Source: Burkholderia sp. PAMC 26561 (GTDB lineage: Bacteria > Pseudomonadota > Gammaproteobacteria > Burkholderiales > Burkholderiaceae). Taken from it: a stretch of 64,000 nucleotides of DNA. The notes beneath the pieces were generated by a model. That model ran no database searches. It saw nothing but the letters and a program-made list of their open reading frames with translations, and was not told the DNA's origin. The stretch covers positions 558,001 to 622,000 of the forward strand of contig NZ_CP014307.1 in assembly GCF_001557535.2 (NCBI RefSeq), given 5' to 3'. The position numbers and the translations under genes are program-made. Shown here one piece after another: positions 55,928 to 64,000 of the stretch (positions are counted from its first letter, which is position 1; every line of letters begins with the position of its first letter).

Positions 55928-57544
55928 CTAGTCTCTCTTGCGCTCCTGCAATGCGCGAATGCGGCTCATCGCGTTGTGATTCGCCGTCGCTGCCTCGTAC
56001 ATGGTCGAGAGATCCGCCTTGAGCTGCGTGCGCGATCCACCATCGAGATAAATCATGTGACCCGATGGATAAAACTTCGCGGAGAGATTCTCGCGCACGG
56101 TTTTATCGATGAGCGGCATTTGCTGCAGATCCAGCACCGTCTGGTAGAACGGCGTCACGAAGTCATAGAATCCGTTCGCCGACAACACCTTCAAGTCGAT
56201 GTTCAACGCCATCACCGCTGCAAGATCCCCCGCCGTGTAGAGAATGATATTGCCCTTGGCGTCCATGCCTTTTTCCGCGCCGGTCGGGTCCTTGTGATGG
56301 AAATCCCAGTTGAGAAAGGCCTGATCGTTGAGATCGGTGAAAGACGACGTGGATGTGAACTTCAGCTTCTCGTTCAGGTACTGGTTCCACATCGCGGTGT
56401 ACACGCCGGTGACTGCCGTCATGGTCGGATCGTTGCCGCCGGAATTCGGATCGATCTTTCCGGCGATGCCCGTTGATATCGCCGTCACGCGGCCATCGTA
56501 GGAACCGAGCGCCACGCCCCTCGATTTCAGCAGCGTGGTGAGAAAAAGCGAATTGCCGCGGCTGTCATACGAAGCGACATCGAGACTCCACGCAATCAGC
56601 GTGGCTTTGTCGATACCCGTGTATTCCGAGAGTTTCTCGACGGTATCGTCGTCGGTTTGCGGAAACTTGCGCAACGCCGCGATGTAATCCGTGCGCGCAA
56701 ACTGCGCCACCTCTTCCGAGAATTCCAGCAGATCGGCCGGCCGCGGATGCACACCGAGCTTCTTGTGGAACCACGCATCGGCAGCAGCGGTCGGCAGTGC
56801 GCCGACCGGGTTGCCCGACTGCGTGTAATCGAGAATGGACGACTGCAACGTGATGCCGTTCAGGTCCACGCCGTCCTCATGCAGGCGGTACGCAAGCACG
56901 CAACTACGCGCCGTGCCATACGACTCTCCATACAGAAACTTGGGCGAATTCCATCGATTGTTCTTGGTCAGGAAGCGCTTGATGAATTGCTTGATTGAAT
57001 CGGCATCCTGATCAACGCCCCAGAAATCGCGGTTCTTGTTCGGCGCGATCGCCGCCGAGTAGCCCGTCCCTACCGGGTTGATGAACACGAGGTCGCTCTT
57101 GTCGAGCAGGCTGTCCGGATTGTCTTCCATCTGGTACGGCGCAGGCGGCGTGAAGTCGGGTGTCGAAGTCTTGATGCGCATTGGCGCATACGAACCCAGC
57201 AACACGAACACCGACGACGACCCCGGCCCGCCGTTATAGAAGAACGTCAGCGGACGCGCTTCTTCGGTCTGGTTGTCCTGCGTGAACGCAACGTAGAAGA
57301 GTTTGGCGGTAGGCTTCGAGCTGCTTGGATCGACGATCACGAGGTGCCCGGCGGTCGCCGTATAGTTGATCGTCTTCCCGCCGATAACCGCCGAGTGATG
57401 CGTGATCGCGGCACTTTCGTCGGTCAGGGTGGCGTCAATGGCGTCATCGGGACCATTGCCGTACGGCGTCGGATCGAAATACGGCTGGTCTTTCTTGCCG
57501 GAAGATGCACTTGATGATTTCGCTGCCGCCGGTGAGTTCGTCAT
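55928..57544 (-). CDS. S10-family serine carboxypeptidase-like protein
   Basis: The 538-residue alpha/beta-hydrolase-fold protein has the carboxypeptidase oxyanion segment [17 protein letters not shown] and the nucleophile in [17 protein letters not shown]. The Asp is in [12 protein letters not shown] and the His in [10 protein letters not shown]. All three catalytic residues and the GGPGSS motif are intact. S10 enzymes act at acid pH on C-terminal residues. No classical signal peptide is visible: the N-terminus is Ser/Ala-rich. A good ribosome site (AGGAGCAAAC) precedes the ATG. The sedolisin gene lies 62 bases upstream, and the pair is probably one transcript. Confidence 0.87.
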   Translation of the reverse strand: MTNSPAAAKSSSASSGKKDQPYFDPTPYGNGPDDAIDATLTDESAAITHHSAVIGGKTINYTATAGHLVIVDPSSSKPTAKLFYVAFTQDNQTEEARPLTFFYNGGPGSSSVFVLLGSYAPMRIKTSTPDFTPPAPYQMEDNPDSLLDKSDLVFINPVGTGYSAAIAPNKNRDFWGVDQDADSIKQFIKRFLTKNNRWNSPKFLYGESYGTARSCVLAYRLHEDGVDLNGITLQSSILDYTQSGNPVGALPTAAADAWFHKKLGVHPRPADLLEFSEEVAQFARTDYIAALRKFPQTDDDTVEKLSEYTGIDKATLIAWSLDVASYDSRGNSLFLTTLLKSRGVALGSYDGRVTAISTGIAGKIDPNSGGNDPTMTAVTGVYTAMWNQYLNEKLKFTSTSSFTDLNDQAFLNWDFHHKDPTGAEKGMDAKGNIILYTAGDLAAVMALNIDLKVLSANGFYDFVTPFYQTVLDLQQMPLIDKTVRENLSAKFYPSGHMIYLDGGSRTQLKADLSTMYEAATANHNAMSRIRALQERKRD

Positions 57545-57606
57545 GTTTGCTCCTAGCTTTGTTGTTGGAGTTCTTGCCGTTTGCCTGCCTGCTTTCTTGC
57601 GTTTCC

Positions 57607-59190
57607 CTATTTAAGCGCCGCCGCGACTTTTGCGCCATCGGGACTGCCGAGACCCGTGCATGCATCCCATCCCGCCGATGCCTCGAAGCTCCCATTATTG
57701 CCTTGCGTGATGTCATGCCCGGCCGTTTTCGCAAGATACAGCTTCGGGTTGATGAAACCTGCCGGCTTGCCCGCCGCCGCATTGATCCGCGCGATCAATG
57801 CCGCCCAAAGCGGCGCAACCGCGCTCGTGCCGCCCACGACCGTTTCCGTGCCGCCGATCAGCACGTCGTAGCCGGTAAGCGGCGACGCGTCGCCGGCGAC
57901 ATCGGGTACGCCACGTTTGGCAAGCGCAGTCGTGCCGCCCTCCGTGCGCTTCACCTTCAAGCCGTTCTGCCAGACGGGCAACGCGAACACCGCGCTCACG
58001 CCGCCACCGCCGGCGCCGCCCTGGTCGCCGTCGTTCCAGACAACTTCACTGCCGATTCCGTTCGCCGATGCACTCAGATGCGTCCCGCCGCACGCGAGCA
58101 CGTAAGGGCTCGATGCCGGGAAGTCGACGTGATCGCCGTTGTCGGCCACACCGTCGCTCGAGCCGCTGTCGCCCGAGGCCACGCAGACCGTCACGCCCAT
58201 GACCGCGGCCGATTGCAGCACGTCGTTGAATGCGTTTTGCGATTGCGCCGTCCAGTTCGATTCCGGGCCGCCCCAACTGATGGATACAACCGAGGGTTTG
58301 TTGGCATCGTCGTGGATTGCGCGGTTCACGGCATCGACGAATCCCGCGTCGCTGTTGGTCGTGAAATACACCGCGATGCGCGCACCCGGCACGATCGCAC
58401 CGACAATTTCGATATCCAGCGTCACTTCGCCGTCCGGCCCGTTCGGGTTGCCACTCGGCGCGTTATTCGCCTGATCGACGCCAACGGACACCACGTCCGG
58501 CTTCCCTACGCCGAGCTTCGAGAAATACGCGCTGAGATCGCTCTGCTTGTAGCCTCCCCCCAGTTCGATGATGCCAACGCACTGGCCGCTGCCATCGCCG
58601 GCGGGAAAGTTGTAGAGGCGTGCGAGATCGAGCGGCGTGTAGGACGTGCTCGTGCCGCCGCGCGCCGGCTTGATCGGCGGACGGAAACGGAAGTGCGGGC
58701 GTGCCTGAGGCCGGCTGTCGAGGCCCAGCACGGCGGTGACCATGTCCTTCATGTCCGATGGCACGTTCACCGGGCCCGAGCGTCCGCGATATTCACCAAT
58801 GGCGTGATGTTGGAAGCGCTCCAGCTTGACGCTGAACGCGGTACTGAACTGCGCGATGGTGCCGGACAGCACGACGCTGCGCGAGTTTGCATCGGCGCGG
58901 ACCACATCGAGCCCGTGCGCCTTCGCGAACGCTTCGATCCGCGTCACATCGGCCTGGGATGCGCCGAAGCGCTTGCCGAATTCATCGCGGGAAATAGGGG
59001 CGGCATCGGCGGCGCCTTTGTTGATCTTTTGCATCAACTGCTTGAATTCGCCCTCGTTTTGCCGGCGAAGCATCACCACGACTTCGATCTTTTCTTCCGG
59101 ATTGCATGCGCCGAGGCACTGCGCGCCTTCGGGCTGCGATTTGTCGCTGCCTGGAACAGGATGGTCTGCGGGATGGTTTGTAACGGTCAT
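57607..59190 (-). CDS. S53 sedolisin (kumamolisin-like) pro-peptidase
   Basis: The 527-residue protein has a prosegment (about 34-175: EKIEVVVMLRRQ... VTAVLGLDSRPQA) and a sedolisin catalytic domain. The Glu/Asp pair is in DGEVTLDIEIVG, the oxyanion Asp in CVASGDSGSSDG and the nucleophile in VVGGTSAVAPLWAALI. The C-terminal calcium-site region reads GHDITQGNNGSF and CTGLGSPDG. These are acid-stable, pepstatin-insensitive peptidases processed autocatalytically. No signal peptide is seen at this start, so export, if any, is by another route. It shares an operon-like arrangement with the S10 gene and perhaps katE. Confidence 0.9.
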   Translation of the reverse strand: MTVTNHPADHPVPGSDKSQPEGAQCLGACNPEEKIEVVVMLRRQNEGEFKQLMQKINKGAADAAPISRDEFGKRFGASQADVTRIEAFAKAHGLDVVRADANSRSVVLSGTIAQFSTAFSVKLERFQHHAIGEYRGRSGPVNVPSDMKDMVTAVLGLDSRPQARPHFRFRPPIKPARGGTSTSYTPLDLARLYNFPAGDGSGQCVGIIELGGGYKQSDLSAYFSKLGVGKPDVVSVGVDQANNAPSGNPNGPDGEVTLDIEIVGAIVPGARIAVYFTTNSDAGFVDAVNRAIHDDANKPSVVSISWGGPESNWTAQSQNAFNDVLQSAAVMGVTVCVASGDSGSSDGVADNGDHVDFPASSPYVLACGGTHLSASANGIGSEVVWNDGDQGGAGGGGVSAVFALPVWQNGLKVKRTEGGTTALAKRGVPDVAGDASPLTGYDVLIGGTETVVGGTSAVAPLWAALIARINAAAGKPAGFINPKLYLAKTAGHDITQGNNGSFEASAGWDACTGLGSPDGAKVAAALK

Positions 59191-59398
59191 GGTGCTCGGA
59201 CTCCTTGCTGTTACGAAATTCGTGTCGCGTGGATTGGGTCTTCGAGATGACGTACGATCTGCGTTGGCCGAAGTCGCGCCTCACAGCCTTGTTCCGACAT
59301 GCCGCGCTCAGCGCAGTTCCGAAACTGGCAAACGATTGCGCTCTGGCCCAGGCCTGCGCTGGAGCTGAAGCATGCGAGGACCAAATGGGAGGCGGGAT

Positions 59399-59857
59399 TC
59401 AGGGCCGGTCCCCGGCATACTCGCGGCGGCCACCGGCGGATAACCACGGCTCGCGGCGGACGCAAAACAGCTCGTAGGTGGGTTTTAGGAAGCCGGTTTC
59501 ATCGAATGCGCCGATGGGCAACTCGATTTCGTCGGTGTTCACATACGCCATGTACGCGACCGACCCGCACACGGTGCAGAAATGACGGCGGCCATCGGCG
59601 GAGCTTTGCCAGGCGCGGGTCGCACCCGACATGCTCACCTGCTCGGCGTGATAAACCGCGTACGCGCCAAATGCCGAGCCATGCACCTTGCGGCACGTCA
59701 TGCAATGGCACAGCCCGACGCGATCCGGCTCCGATGAAACCACGAAGCGCCACGCACCGCACGCGCAGCCGCCTTCGTGCTTCGCTTCGCCACCTCTGAC
59801 CAGTGCGGCTTCCCTGTCGCGCGCTTCATCATTAGAGTTGCTCATAAGGCGGTTCAT
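59399..59857 (-). CDS. GFA-family (glutathione-dependent formaldehyde-activating-like) zinc protein
   Basis: The 152-residue protein has the GFA zinc-site pattern: GGCACGAW (CxCG), LCHCMTCRKVHGSAFGAY (CxxC), and FCTVCGSVAY (CxxCG). The Mss4-like fold binds two zincs. Family members were named for a formaldehyde-glutathione activity, but most have unknown roles. The ATG at 59857 has GGGAGCCGCG upstream, which decides the start. It stands alone between two genes of other strands. Confidence 0.85.
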   Translation of the reverse strand: MNRLMSNSNDEARDREAALVRGGEAKHEGGCACGAWRFVVSSEPDRVGLCHCMTCRKVHGSAFGAYAVYHAEQVSMSGATRAWQSSADGRRHFCTVCGSVAYMAYVNTDEIELPIGAFDETGFLKPTYELFCVRREPWLSAGGRREYAGDRP

Positions 59858-60017
59858 CGCGGCTCCCTATAATCTGGTGTCGGTACTGCGCCAGGCAATG
59901 AAAATGGTGGTACCAAACAGCGTACCAGTAGCAACTCTCGCGCCGAACCGCCGGCGGCCGCAGCAAAAGGCGCCGGTTTTGCTACGATGACAACCCCAAG
60001 AGACGGAGATGGCATTC

Positions 60018-61328
60018 ATGAAGCACGTTTCCCTGCTGGCTCTGCTCCCCACCAGCGCCTCGGCATTCGCAACGACGGCTGGTCCGAACGCAGCACCCGG
60101 CGCGACAGATCTCGCTGCCTACGTGCTTTCGCATGAACGTTACGATGCAACCGCGAACGCGCCGTCACCCCGTACGGATTACAAAACGGTGAGCGTCGCA
60201 GATGTAATGACCGACGAGTACGTGTTTCCGCTTGGAGAAACCGGCAAGTCGATCGTCTTGTCCGGCTATCAGATCGCGGCGGGCTTTCTGGCCGAACGCG
60301 CCGCGGATCAATGGCTCGAGCTCGCGCGCCAGCAGCACGCGGCAGAAGGCGGACCGGCCGATGACACCACGCGCCACGTGCCCGATCCCGCCGAAGCCGA
60401 CCAGCTCATGGATCGCGCGATGGAATCGGCCGAGCGCATCCTCGCGCCGTTTTCGGGCGCGCCGGTGGCGTCGCTGTTTGAAACGCATTATCGCGGCGGA
60501 CGCGAATTCCTCCGGCTGAGCTGGGAAGGTTTGCCGGAAGACCTCGTGCCAAAGTCGCGCCGGCCGGCTGCGGCCGTTGGCGGATTGCGTGCACCGGGCG
60601 AGACGGCAGCGCAGGATTACGATCCGTACGGGCTGGAAGGCACGAGCGACTATGACGTCGACAAGCCGCTCGCGTACAGGGAGAAGATCGGCCCGTTCCT
60701 GCTGACCATGACGTACCGTCATGAATATCCGCAAGTCGACGACGAACGCCTCGGCACCGCGTTCGCCGTCTTCCACGAGGCGGGAACGGATATCGTCGTG
60801 GCCGCCGTCGAATTGAAGCTGGTAAAAGTGCCGCCCATTCAGAGCAGCGCCGACCTGGTGTATGTGCTGGATACGTATTCCGGCGAAATGCTGTCTATGG
60901 CGCTCGCCGCAACCGAGGCGCTCGGGCGGGAACGTTTGTGTTCAGTGTTCAATACGCACCGGGTGGTGTTCATCGGTACGTGGGAAGTGCGCAAGAGCTG
61001 GCGCAGTCAGGGTCTGGGCGTGGCGCTTTTGCGCGAGGCGCTCGAACGCCTGCCGGCAGACCCCGATGGTCGTCCCGATGCATTGTGCGTCGCCCCCGAA
61101 CCGTATCAGACCGAGGCGCGCTATCTGGAGCAATTGCCTGCGACCTTGCGTGAAGAACTCGATGCCCCTGCGCACCGCCTCACGCAACATCTGAACGGGT
61201 GGCTCGAACGCGCCAATCTGCCGAACGTGAAGACGCACTTCTTCATTCCAATGGCCAAGCACGAAGGCATTGGATCGGCGGGAGAAAACGCGCGGCTGAT
61301 CGACCGGATCATGGAAAGTGAAGCCTGA
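60018..61328 (+). CDS. Protein with a GNAT-like acetyltransferase motif, function unknown (436 aa)
   Basis: I do not recognise the family as a whole. About residues 318-345 contain GTWEVRKSWRSQGLGVALLREAL, which fits GNAT motif A (acetyl-CoA pyrophosphate loop R/Q-x-x-G-x-G/A). The central part (YREKIGPFLLTMTYRHEYPQVDDERLGTAF) and the remaining N-terminal two thirds have no clear motif. The N-terminus MKHVSLLALLPTSASAFA superficially resembles a signal peptide. The start at 60018 is chosen because GGAG is nine bases upstream; the ATG at 60009 directly abuts the same GGAG. It overlaps the isochorismatase gene by 11 bases, so the two are translationally coupled. Confidence 0.55.
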   Translation: MKHVSLLALLPTSASAFATTAGPNAAPGATDLAAYVLSHERYDATANAPSPRTDYKTVSVADVMTDEYVFPLGETGKSIVLSGYQIAAGFLAERAADQWLELARQQHAAEGGPADDTTRHVPDPAEADQLMDRAMESAERILAPFSGAPVASLFETHYRGGREFLRLSWEGLPEDLVPKSRRPAAAVGGLRAPGETAAQDYDPYGLEGTSDYDVDKPLAYREKIGPFLLTMTYRHEYPQVDDERLGTAFAVFHEAGTDIVVAAVELKLVKVPPIQSSADLVYVLDTYSGEMLSMALAATEALGRERLCSVFNTHRVVFIGTWEVRKSWRSQGLGVALLREALERLPADPDGRPDALCVAPEPYQTEARYLEQLPATLREELDAPAHRLTQHLNGWLERANLPNVKTHFFIPMAKHEGIGSAGENARLIDRIMESEA

Positions 61329-61854
61329 ATCGAAGCCCGACCGCGCGTTGATCGTGGTCGATATGCAGGCGAAGCTGATGCCGCATATCGAACACGGGGA
61401 ACGCGTGTTCAGGCATTGCGCCGCGCTCATCAGGGCGGCGGATCTGCTCCATATCCCGGTACTTTTCACGGAACAAAATTCGCATGGCCTGGGTGCGACC
61501 GTGGATGGCTTGATTGGCGAGCGGCATCGATTAATAGAAAAACATACCTTCGACGCCACCCTCTGCCCCGAATTCACCGCTGCGCTACCGTCGAGGAACA
61601 CCGTGTTGTTCGTGGCCGGTTGCGAAGCGCATGTCTGCGTGCTGCTGACCGTGCGCGGTTTGCTGAGGCTCGGCTATACGGTAGAACTTGTCGCCGATGC
61701 CACCGGTTCACGCGCGCCGGAGAATAAGGCAATCGCACTGGCGAGAGCCCAGCAAGACGGCGCGTTCCCCACTACCGCCGAAACCGTGATCTTCGGCTGG
61801 CTGGAAAGCTGCCGGCATCCGCGCTTCAAGGACGTCCTCGCGCTCGTCAAATAA
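61318..61854 (+). CDS. Isochorismatase-family cysteine hydrolase
   Basis: The 178-residue protein has the family triad: Asp in ALIVVDMQAKLM, a lysine in RLIEKHTFDAT, and the nucleophilic Cys in VAGCEAHVCVLL. It is close in size to YcaC/PncA-like small hydrolases acting on amides or enol ethers. It starts with GTG at 61318 inside the previous gene, with an 11-base overlap, and the two are probably made together. Substrate unknown. The C-terminus (SCRHPRFKDVLALVK) is short and complete. Confidence 0.82.
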   Translation: MKPESKPDRALIVVDMQAKLMPHIEHGERVFRHCAALIRAADLLHIPVLFTEQNSHGLGATVDGLIGERHRLIEKHTFDATLCPEFTAALPSRNTVLFVAGCEAHVCVLLTVRGLLRLGYTVELVADATGSRAPENKAIALARAQQDGAFPTTAETVIFGWLESCRHPRFKDVLALVK

Positions 61855-61997
61855 GTGCGAGCCATGCCTGGCCGTCATGGCTGGCATGAGCAGATTTCGA
61901 TTGTTACGGGATTTTGGCCTCCCTACAGTCAGTTCATGCGGGCGTTCATTCGATCCGCGAACCATCCGTTTTTCGACCTCTGCTCAAGGCCACCATC

Positions 61998-62795
61998 ATG
62001 ACCCTTCGTCTTTCCCGCCTTGCCCGGCGCATTTTCGTGGCCGCTGCTTTCGCCGCGCCGATCGCCGGGGCCTCGTTCGCCCATGCCGATGCCCTCGATA
62101 CCGTGCAGAAAAGCGGCGTCGTCCGGGTCGGCGTGTTCATGGATTACCCGCCGTTCGGCTCTATCGGTCCGGATATGAAGCCGCAGGGGTATGACATCGA
62201 GATGGCCGATTACCTGGCGAAAGCGATGAAGGTCAAGGCCGAGCTCGTGCCCATCACCGGCGAAAACCGCATGGCGTACATCGCGACGGGCAAAGCCGAC
62301 TTGCTGCTGAGCGTGGGGCAGACGCCCGAGCGCGACAAGGTGCTGGATTTTTCGCGACCGTATGCGCCGTATTACCTGGCGGTGTTCGGACCCAAGTCAT
62401 TGCCCGTGAAAAGCGAGAAAGATCTGGCCGGCAAGACGATTTCGGTTGCACGCGGCACGCTGGAAGACCTGAGCGTGACGAAGGTCGCGCCGCCGGATGC
62501 GACCATCAAGCGTTTCGATGACCCCAACGGTGCGATCTCGGCTTTTTTGTCGGGCCAAGTCCAGTTGATGGTGGTCGGCAACGACGTCGGTGCAACGATC
62601 ATCGCGCGTAACCCGCCGATCGCGCCGGAACAGAAGTTCCAGCTTTTCAGCTCGCCGGATCATGTGGCGGTGAACAAGGGCGAGACGCGCTTGCTGAAGG
62701 AAGTCGATGCAGCCGTGTTGAAGGCCAAGAACGACGGCACACTGAACAAGCTATCGACGAAGTGGCTTAAGGCGCCGTATCCGAGCGATTTGTAA
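61998..62795 (+). CDS. Periplasmic amino-acid-type substrate-binding protein (SBP_bac_3)
   Basis: The 265-residue precursor has a signal peptide (to about residue 33, ASFAHA-DAL). The mature protein is a polar-amino-acid binding fold: VQKSGVVRVGVFMDYPPFGSI, GYDIEMADYLAKAM and SRPYAPYYLAVF. No permease or ATPase genes are adjacent, so it is either an orphan receptor for a transporter elsewhere or a remnant of one. The ATG 61998 is preferred because the signal peptide starts there; a longer upstream frame is unlikely. A terminator follows. Confidence 0.82.
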   Translation: MTLRLSRLARRIFVAAAFAAPIAGASFAHADALDTVQKSGVVRVGVFMDYPPFGSIGPDMKPQGYDIEMADYLAKAMKVKAELVPITGENRMAYIATGKADLLLSVGQTPERDKVLDFSRPYAPYYLAVFGPKSLPVKSEKDLAGKTISVARGTLEDLSVTKVAPPDATIKRFDDPNGAISAFLSGQVQLMVVGNDVGATIIARNPPIAPEQKFQLFSSPDHVAVNKGETRLLKEVDAAVLKAKNDGTLNKLSTKWLKAPYPSDL

Positions 62796-62833
62796 GCCGG
62801 CTCAGGGGTACTGACGTAACGGCCTCTTGTAAT

Positions 62834-62856
62834 ACTGCCGCCCTTTGGGCGGCAGT
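62834..62856. terminator. Rho-independent terminator between the binding-protein gene and mqsA
   Basis: ACTGCCGCCC (62834-62843) pairs with GGGCGGCAGT (62847-62856) around TTT, followed by TTTGCGTTT. It can end both the binding-protein transcript and the convergent mqsRA transcript. Confidence 0.85.
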
Positions 62857-62869
62857 TTGCGTTTGGCGA

Positions 62870-63271
62870 TCATGCAGCTCTGACCTCTTCCAACAGATCA
62901 GGGTGGTGATCCAGAATCTTCAACAGCTTCACCAAGGCCAAAGGCGGCCTTGTCTTACCGTTTTCGTAGCGGGAAAACGCGTTCACACCACCGCCAAATA
63001 TTTCGGCCGCTTCGCGTTGATCGAGAGCAAGCTTTTTGCGCACGCTTGCAATAAAAGCCGGATCGACAATCGTTGCGTTGACTTGCTTGTTGAATTCCAG
63101 CATCGCTGCATTGATGCGCAACGACTCGGTCGCATCGAAAATGGCTTCGCCACACGCCGGGCAAAAGTCGCCGGTTACGTCAGGGATCATTGTCGACTCG
63201 CCTTTGTACGCGTATGGCAAGTCGCGTGTATCACGAACGAGTTCTGCTGCGCCGCAGACTGGACACTTCAT
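62870..63271 (-). CDS. mqsA: MqsA antitoxin
   Basis: The 133-residue protein has the MqsA architecture: an N-terminal zinc domain (CPVCG and FCPACGEAI) and a C-terminal Xre-type helix-turn-helix (REAAEIFGGGVNAFSRYENGKTRPPLALVKLL). The HTH is nearly identical in core residues to E. coli MqsA. It neutralises MqsR and represses the operon. I chose the start MKCPVCG at 63271 because the GGAG at the end of mqsR is eight bases away, whereas ATG 63277 is only two bases from it. It lies two bases after mqsR, and the pair is compact and appears intact. Confidence 0.92.
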   Translation of the reverse strand: MKCPVCGAAELVRDTRDLPYAYKGESTMIPDVTGDFCPACGEAIFDATESLRINAAMLEFNKQVNATIVDPAFIASVRKKLALDQREAAEIFGGGVNAFSRYENGKTRPPLALVKLLKILDHHPDLLEEVRAA

Positions 63272-63273
63272 GT

Positions 63274-63570
63274 TCATAGCTCCTTGAAGGACACCACAAG
63301 CACGTCATCTATGACCGTCAGTTTCAAGTACACCGGCCCGGCGGATGTGGTTGGTTGGTAGACGTCCTGCCAAACGCGGTGATCGGCGTGCGTTGTCATG
63401 CTCTTATAAAAATCTTTTGGCGCCAATGCCCTGATGACTTCGATCATGTCGTTGAAGTCAAAACCCATTGCCGCCGCGCCACTCAGTGCTGACATGGTCG
63501 AGCGCACCATGCCCGCTTCGAGCAGAGCGAGAACGATCGCAAGCCGGCAGTGAGGGACGCTTTTTTCCAT
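63274..63570 (-). CDS. mqsR: MqsR mRNA interferase toxin
   Basis: The 98-residue protein is the same length as E. coli MqsR and aligns across its entire length: start MEKSVPH (E. coli MEKRTPH), core DFYKSMTTHADHRVWQDVY, end DVLVVSFKEL. The catalytic lysine region (FYKSMTT) is conserved. MqsR cleaves mRNA at GCU codons and halts translation until antitoxin is renewed. No Shine-Dalgarno is visible before ATG; the -10 TATGAT-like hexamer is nine bases upstream, so the transcript may be leaderless or nearly so. The toxin gene precedes the antitoxin gene, as in E. coli. Confidence 0.93.
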   Translation of the reverse strand: MEKSVPHCRLAIVLALLEAGMVRSTMSALSGAAAMGFDFNDMIEVIRALAPKDFYKSMTTHADHRVWQDVYQPTTSAGPVYLKLTVIDDVLVVSFKEL

Positions 63571-63579
63571 TTAATCATA

Positions 63580-63596
63580 TTAACCTACTTGGTTAA
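63580..63596. promoter_or_regulatory. MqsA operator upstream of mqsRA
   Basis: TTAACC (63580-63585), 5 bases, GGTTAA (63591-63596). The half-sites TAACC/GGTTA and the 5-base spacer match the E. coli mqsRA operator (TAACC-TTTTA-GGTTA). It directly adjoins a minus-strand -10 TATGAT (63574-63579), so MqsA bound here would block the operon's own promoter. Confidence 0.82.
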
Positions 63597-63875
63597 CATG
63601 AACAACTCCTTTCGAAAATCCCGGAAAGGCACGCGCGCATGCCTTCTCCGCTTTTACCGTTGAATGTAGCCCTTACCTGCAATCACGCGATCCCCGCCCC
63701 ATGTGCAGGCGGCCCTGATCGATGGCACCGGACTTGCTCATGGCCTTTGTCTCCATTCGCCTTTTCAACATCCGCAGGGCGATTGCGGACAGCACCGCTG
63801 TTAGCCAGACGCATCGCGACATTTGAGTGCGTCGAGCCAACGCCGACCGACTCAGCGAGGAGCTTTCACATCGCC
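63597..63875. other. Intergenic region before the Tat-exported gene; possible 22-codon ORF
   Basis: Little is evident. On the minus strand, ATG 63741 with GGAG nine bases upstream opens a 22-codon frame (to 63673, product MSKSGAIDQGRLHMGRGSRDC plus R). That is too short to trust. The region presumably contains the promoter of the gene at 63876. Confidence 0.3.
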
Positions 63876-64000
63876 ATGCCCCACACGACCGATAGCACGA
63901 CCTCATCCCCAGACATAGCCAAACCCTCACGACGCCGTTTCCTGCAATCCGCTGCAGCCGCCGCAGCAGTCTCAACCGCTCCCCTGGCGCACGCCCAGCA
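63876..64000 (+). CDS. Start of a Tat-exported protein (3' end outside window)
   Basis: Only the first 41 codons are visible. The N-terminus MPHTTDSTTSSPDIAKPSRRRFLQSAAAAAAVSTAPLAHAQ has the twin-arginine motif SRRRFLQ, a hydrophobic Ala/Val stretch and an AHA-Q cleavage site, so the folded product is exported by Tat. Enzymes with this signal often carry a redox or metal cofactor; nothing more can be said. A GGAG sits 14 bases upstream, which is slightly far. Confidence 0.65.
   Translation, partial: MPHTTDSTTSSPDIAKPSRRRFLQSAAAAAAVSTAPLAHAQ

Noticed and set aside
57505..59250. 581-codon open frame opposite the sedolisin gene
   Set aside because: The minus-strand product has all sedolisin motifs; the plus-strand frame has none.
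63673..63975. 100-codon minus-strand frame opposite the Tat-signal gene
   Set aside because: Its translation is Arg/Cys/Leu-rich without motifs, and the plus strand carries a convincing twin-arginine signal.

Overview
The window looks like chromosomal DNA from a Burkholderia sensu lato bacterium (Paraburkholderia or Caballeronia type). It is GC-rich, has dense long genes on both strands, a trimeric-porin gene of the burkholderial type, a DUF4148 protein, a ModBC fusion, an AspD-type aspartate decarboxylase, and two large catabolic clusters typical of soil Burkholderiaceae. Species cannot be fixed from sequence reading alone. No rRNA, tRNA, CRISPR array, phage module or intact insertion sequence was seen.

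Layout. 1-4023: end of a beta-propeller gene, then a molybdate/tungstate locus (di-Mop protein diverging from a binding protein and a permease-ATPase fusion) with a ModE-like operator between them. 4044-8041: an orphan OmpR-type regulator with an atypical receiver, a DHA2 exporter, small unknown genes and a beta-barrel protein. 8192-10179: motAB behind a near-consensus sigma-28 promoter. 10464-13359: a porin and an aspD gene broken by one extra base. 13897-18790: a UvrA2 paralogue, then a RibD-like / ArsR / old-yellow-enzyme group with a clear promoter and operator.

19003-33600 is the most coherent catabolic island. A minus-strand polycistron of nine genes (UbiD, UbiX, three-subunit molybdenum hydroxylase, acyl-CoA ligase, enoyl-CoA-hydratase-like enzyme, GMC oxidase, MFS carrier), most joined by ATGA or short overlaps, is bracketed by two paralogous LysR genes. 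This is the hmf set for 5-hydroxymethylfurfural, furfural and furoate: HmfH oxidises the furan to 2,5-furandicarboxylate, HmfFG decarboxylates it to furoate, HmfD makes furoyl-CoA, HmfABC hydroxylates the ring, and HmfE releases 2-oxoglutarate. The large subunit carries a fused CoxG-like domain. A truncated alpha/beta hydrolase marks the left edge.

33618-37826: a VOC protein, two unknown proteins and glycogen phosphorylase. 37827-48574 is a phosphonate cluster: PhnW, phosphonoacetaldehyde dehydrogenase and phosphonoacetate hydrolase for 2-aminoethylphosphonate, an ABC importer (PhnSTUV), a DeoR regulator, plus a PhnZ-like di-iron HD oxygenase and an FAD amine oxidase that suggest a second, oxidative route.

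48703-64000 is accessory: a secreted HNH-like protein, an EvgS/BvgS-like hybrid kinase without an adjacent regulator, a DUF4148 protein, a large catalase, two acid-type peptidases (S10, S53), a GFA protein, a GNAT-like/isochorismatase pair, an amino-acid-binding protein, an intact mqsRA toxin-antitoxin operon with its operator, and the start of a Tat-exported protein.
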